A stretch of DNA of 64,000 bases from positions 186,001 to 250,000 of the forward strand of contig NZ_JACXZT010000010.1 in the NCBI RefSeq assembly GCF_014779595.1. The letters are read 5' to 3'. The notes under the pieces are model-generated. The model saw only the letters and a program-made list of their open reading frames with translations, searched no databases and was not told where the DNA came from. The position numbers and the translations under genes were made by a program. This DNA is from Halomonas sp. ML-15 (GTDB lineage Bacteria; Pseudomonadota; Gammaproteobacteria; Pseudomonadales; Halomonadaceae). The stretch's first letter is position 1. Each line of letters starts with the position of its first letter. Below, one piece after another: positions 62,001-64,000 of the stretch.

Positions 62001-63884
62001 ATGGCCGGCGACGTGTTCGGTAACGGCATGCTGCTATCCAACAAGATCCGCCTGCTCGGCGCCTTCAACCATATGCATATCTTCGTCGACCCGTCACCGG
62101 ACGCGGCCAAGTCGTTCGCCGAGCGGGAGCGGCTGTTCGGCCTGCCGCGCTCGAGCTGGGAGGACTACGATGCTGGCCTGATCTCCCAGGGGGGCGGTAT
62201 CTTCTCGCGCCACGCCAAGTCGATCGCCATCAGCCCGGAGATGAAAGCGGCCTTCGGTATTCAGGCCGACAAGCTGTCGCCCAACGAGCTGATTCGCGCC
62301 ATGCTCAAGTCTTCTGTAGACCTGATCTGGAACGGCGGCATCGGCACCTACGTCAAGGCCAGCGACGAGAGCGACGCCGAGGTCGGTGACAAGGCCAACG
62401 ATGCGCTGCGCATCAACGGTCGCGAGCTGGCCTGCCGGGTGGTGGGCGAGGGCGGCAACCTGGGCCTGACCCAGCGTGGCCGCATGGAAGCCGCATGGCG
62501 CGGCGTGCGGGTCAATACCGACTTTATCGACAACGCCGGCGGGGTCAACTGCTCCGACCATGAGGTCAACATCAAGATCCTGCTCGACGATATCGTCAAG
62601 CGCGGCGACATGACCGACAAGCAGCGCAATCAGCTGCTGGCCGAGATGACCGAGGATGTGTCGCAGTTGGTGCTGCTCGACAATTACCGCCAGACCCAGG
62701 CGCTGTCGCTATCGGAAGTGCTCTCCAAGGAGGGCATGGGCCCCTTCCGGCGCTTTATCAACGAGCTGGAGGCCAGCGGCCACCTGGATCGTGAGCTGGA
62801 GTTCCTGCCTGACGACGAGTCGCTGATCGAGCGCGCCAACGCCGGTGAGGGCCTCAGCCTGCCCGAGTTGTCGGTACTGATCTCCTATGCCAAGAGCACC
62901 CTCAAGGGCGACCTGATCGCCTCCGAGGTGCCCGACGATCCCTATATCCAGCAGCATCTCGAGCGGATCTTCCCGCAGGTGCTGGTGGAGCGCTTCAAGC
63001 CTGAGATGTACGAGCACAAGCTGAAGCGCGAGATCGTCGCCACCCAGATTGCCAACGACCTGGTCGATCACATGGGCATCGTCTTCGTGCGCCGGCTGAT
63101 GGATACCACGGGTGCCGGGCGTGCTGAGATTGCCCGCGCCTATATCATGGCCCGCGATAGTTTCAGCCTCAACGGCGTGTGGCACAAGATCGAGGCGCTC
63201 GACAACAAGGTCGAGAGCCGCGTCCAGTACCGTATGATGCTCGACCTGATGCGGCTGCTGCGTCGTGCCACGCGCTGGTTCCTGCGTCAGCGCAGCGGCA
63301 TGACCACCAAGGACTGCATCGAGCACTTCGCGCCGCGGCTGGCTCAGCTCCAGGAGAGTCTCGGCAAGCGCCTGCGTGGCGACGAGCGCGAGGCCTGGGA
63401 GGCGCGCCGCGCCGAGCTCAAGGCAGCCGGCGTACCCGATGCTCTGGCCAGCAGCGTGGCCTCGGCTCAGGGGCTCTACGCCGGGCTGGGGATCATTGAG
63501 GCCGCCAAGCAGACCGACGAGAAGATTCAGCGCGTCGCCGAGGTCTTCTATGAGGTGGGGCACCGTCTCGAGCTGCCGTGGATGATCGAGCAGATCAACG
63601 CGCTGGAGGTGCGCGACAGCTGGCAAGCGATGGCGCGGGAAGCCTTCCGCGACGACCTCGACCGCCAGCAGTTGGCGCTGACGGTGAGGGTGATCAAGCT
63701 CGACAGCGGGGCCCGCGACGTCGAGCAGCGCGTGGCCCAGTGGATCGAGCGCCACGATAGCCTCTTCCAGCGCTGGTGCAGCCTGACGGCCGAAGTTCGC
63801 TCCGGCAGTCAGGGCGGCTTCCCGCTGTTCGCCGTGGCGATCCGTGAGCTAATCGACCTCGCCGAGAGCAACGGCGAGAGCTGA
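59046..63884 (+). CDS. gdhB: NAD-specific glutamate dehydrogenase, large (about 180 kDa) type
   Basis: Oxidative deamination of glutamate to 2-oxoglutarate and ammonia with NAD. The 1612-residue chain is the L-180 class known from Pseudomonas, Streptomyces and Caulobacter. The first ~700 residues hold ACT-like regulatory domains (e.g. around PFLVDSVRIEL and the later FSTDLRVRIQNLL); the catalytic core is near 720-1200, with KVARGGLRWSDRREDFRTEV, VPVGAKGGFVCK and the nucleotide-binding GIGDMAGDVFGNGMLLS; a helical C-terminal domain follows. GAGGTG lies four bases before ATG 59046. It works catabolically with gabDT-type amino-acid breakdown. A terminator follows. Confidence 0.96.
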   Translation: MQHVAIEGKQEFLAQLQAQLVKRLPDDKVKAITAFADAFYASVSLEDMTGRRPEDVYGATLSTWHFIQSHDLSKPKVRVYNPDFAEHGWQSTHTQVEVLHADMPFLVDSVRIELNRRGITVHAIHNAVLAMQRDAQHRLTKVTRSGDKDAPASRESLMVIEVDRHSDAKLLEEIEASLHEVLRDVRTAVADFAPMREQVAAALKELKTKRPKQVDPADHDEAMAFLEWLLDDNFTFLGYDEYAVVDVDGHDELQQVKGSELGVFRLDQPRYRERIRNDQGVDGDHYVLIPELLSFAKSAHHSRVHRPAYPDYISIDRYDAKGRVIGERRFLGLYAATVYNESPRSVPVLRKKLKAVMEATGVNPEGHDGKQLMQILEVYPRDDLFQIDSEELTRTALGILNIRERRRVRLFVREDRFGKFYSCLVFVPRDVFSTDLRVRIQNLLCEELDATFGDFNTYLSESVLARIQLILRFNGDAPADYDLKRIENKVISLARSWRDDLHEAMVEGFGEEQANRLMDVYRDAFPAAYREDFTARTAVYDIHHVNDLDAGAPLSLSLYRLVEEEGDGVNLKLFHRDRPIPLSDVLPVMENLGLRVIGERPYEITRDDGTCWIHDFDLEHHSNEVVNLQEMREPFIDAFKRIWNGEAENDPFNRLVIGANLSWREVAMLRAYARYLKQIRFGLSQLYIATTLTKHPEITRELVTLFELRFDPEQGDRDSEVEACLLRLQHSLDGVASLNDDLLLRRYIELIQATLRTNYYQPGDDGELKDYIAFKLDPTQVPDMPKPRPAFEIFVYSPRVEGVHLRGGKVARGGLRWSDRREDFRTEVLGLVKAQQVKNAVIVPVGAKGGFVCKRLPESGDRDALQREGIACYQIFIRALLDVTDNLVAGEVVPPQAVVRHDDDDPYLVVAADKGTATFSDIANEISLEYGHWLGDAFASGGANGYDHKKMGITAKGAWESVKRHFREFGVNTQADEFSVVGIGDMAGDVFGNGMLLSNKIRLLGAFNHMHIFVDPSPDAAKSFAERERLFGLPRSSWEDYDAGLISQGGGIFSRHAKSIAISPEMKAAFGIQADKLSPNELIRAMLKSSVDLIWNGGIGTYVKASDESDAEVGDKANDALRINGRELACRVVGEGGNLGLTQRGRMEAAWRGVRVNTDFIDNAGGVNCSDHEVNIKILLDDIVKRGDMTDKQRNQLLAEMTEDVSQLVLLDNYRQTQALSLSEVLSKEGMGPFRRFINELEASGHLDRELEFLPDDESLIERANAGEGLSLPELSVLISYAKSTLKGDLIASEVPDDPYIQQHLERIFPQVLVERFKPEMYEHKLKREIVATQIANDLVDHMGIVFVRRLMDTTGAGRAEIARAYIMARDSFSLNGVWHKIEALDNKVESRVQYRMMLDLMRLLRRATRWFLRQRSGMTTKDCIEHFAPRLAQLQESLGKRLRGDEREAWEARRAELKAAGVPDALASSVASAQGLYAGLGIIEAAKQTDEKIQRVAEVFYEVGHRLELPWMIEQINALEVRDSWQAMAREAFRDDLDRQQLALTVRVIKLDSGARDVEQRVAQWIERHDSLFQRWCSLTAEVRSGSQGGFPLFAVAIRELIDLAESNGES

Positions 63885-63902
63885 ACCGCGCTGATCGCGC
63901 CG

Positions 63903-63930
63903 CGAACCCCCGCTGACCGGCGGGGGTTCG
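63903..63930 (+). terminator. Terminator after glutamate dehydrogenase
   Basis: CGAACCCCCGC, six-base loop, then the perfect complement, 18 bases past the stop, followed by TCGTTTA. Strong stem, short T tract. Confidence 0.8.
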
Positions 63931-63951
63931 TCGTTTACGGGGCGGCTGAGC

Positions 63952-63957
63952 TATAAT
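63952..63957 (+). promoter_or_regulatory. Probable -10 box for the downstream gene
   Basis: TATAAT, an exact sigma-70 -10 match, 37 bases before the next start codon and 21 after the terminator. The -35 region is poor (TTCGTC at 19 bp spacing at best). Confidence 0.55.
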
Positions 63958-63994
63958 CGCCGCCCGTCGCCCATCCGCCGCCCCGAGGAGTGCC

Positions 63995-64000
63995 ATGTAT
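63995..64000 (+). CDS. Start of a downstream gene, cut by window end
   Basis: ATG TAT with GAGGAG four bases before it and a -10 box upstream: clearly a gene start, but only Met-Tyr is visible. Quinone-type dihydroorotate dehydrogenase (PyrD) often begins Met-Tyr and may follow this dehydrogenase in related genomes; this is only a guess. Confidence 0.5.

Overview
The window is about 64 kb of GC-rich, tightly packed gammaproteobacterial chromosome. Protein content points to the Halomonadaceae (Halomonas-like): a monomeric isocitrate dehydrogenase, a giant NAD-dependent glutamate dehydrogenase, azurin, SlyB, and the clpS-clpA-infA-ate-aat-ftsK-lolA-rarA block that is also known, with variations, from Pseudomonas. 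The genus is inferred from gene content and gene order, not from a marker comparison. I see no phage, insertion sequence, CRISPR array, rRNA or tRNA.

Region by region: (1) 1-7.5 kb: a GlxA-type regulator cut by the window edge, a sodium:solute symporter, small membrane proteins, a DUF924 protein, an amidase, an unrecognised protein, and a soluble PAS-PAS chemoreceptor-like protein (BdlA layout) of visibly lower GC. (2) 7.6-10.4 kb: gabD-gabT, GABA catabolism to succinate. (3) 10.6-16.1 kb: an 819-residue protein with repeated DUF1266-like modules, an NlpC/P60 lipoprotein, and a divergent LysR/MFS pair. (4) 16.2-20.3 kb: an envelope/redox group of azurin, exported MsrA, a fusion of a TVP38/DedA-type membrane domain to a disulfide oxidoreductase, and an overlapping CDP-alcohol phosphatidyltransferase. 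(5) 20.3-26.2 kb: a nickel module, nikABCDE with divergent nikR, a consensus NikR operator between them, and a SlyD-type chaperone with a His-rich tail. (6) 26.5-31.1 kb: slyB, isocitrate lyase, a GNAT protein translationally coupled to the ribosomal oxygenase RoxA. (7) 31.4-43 kb: purB-hflD-mnmA and nudJ-rluE, a cluster that is continuous in Escherichia coli but is split here by a TetR-controlled RND efflux cassette; monomeric idh follows divergently. (8) 43.1-53.3 kb: clpS, clpA, infA, ate, aat, ftsK, lolA, rarA (protein quality control and N-end rule, translation initiation, chromosome segregation, lipoprotein transport, replication-fork maintenance). (9) 53.5-58.7 kb: a hemerythrin-like protein without the expected ligands, SOS-controlled umuDC, and LysR-murI-trmA. 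(10) 58.7-64 kb: a 142-bp inverted-repeat element, the 1612-residue glutamate dehydrogenase, and the first two codons of a downstream gene.

Functional links: GabD/GabT and the glutamate dehydrogenase feed the TCA cycle, while isocitrate lyase and isocitrate dehydrogenase form the glyoxylate/TCA branch point. ClpS with ClpA and the Ate leucyl-transferase and Aat leucyl/phenylalanyl-transferase make a near-complete N-degron pathway. NikABCDE, NikR and SlyD make a nickel-homeostasis unit. The most unusual items are the TVP38-disulfide reductase fusion operon, the multi-repeat DUF1266 protein, a UmuD with the catalytic lysine replaced, the degenerate hemerythrin, and the RND cassette inserted into a conserved cluster with two matching operators.
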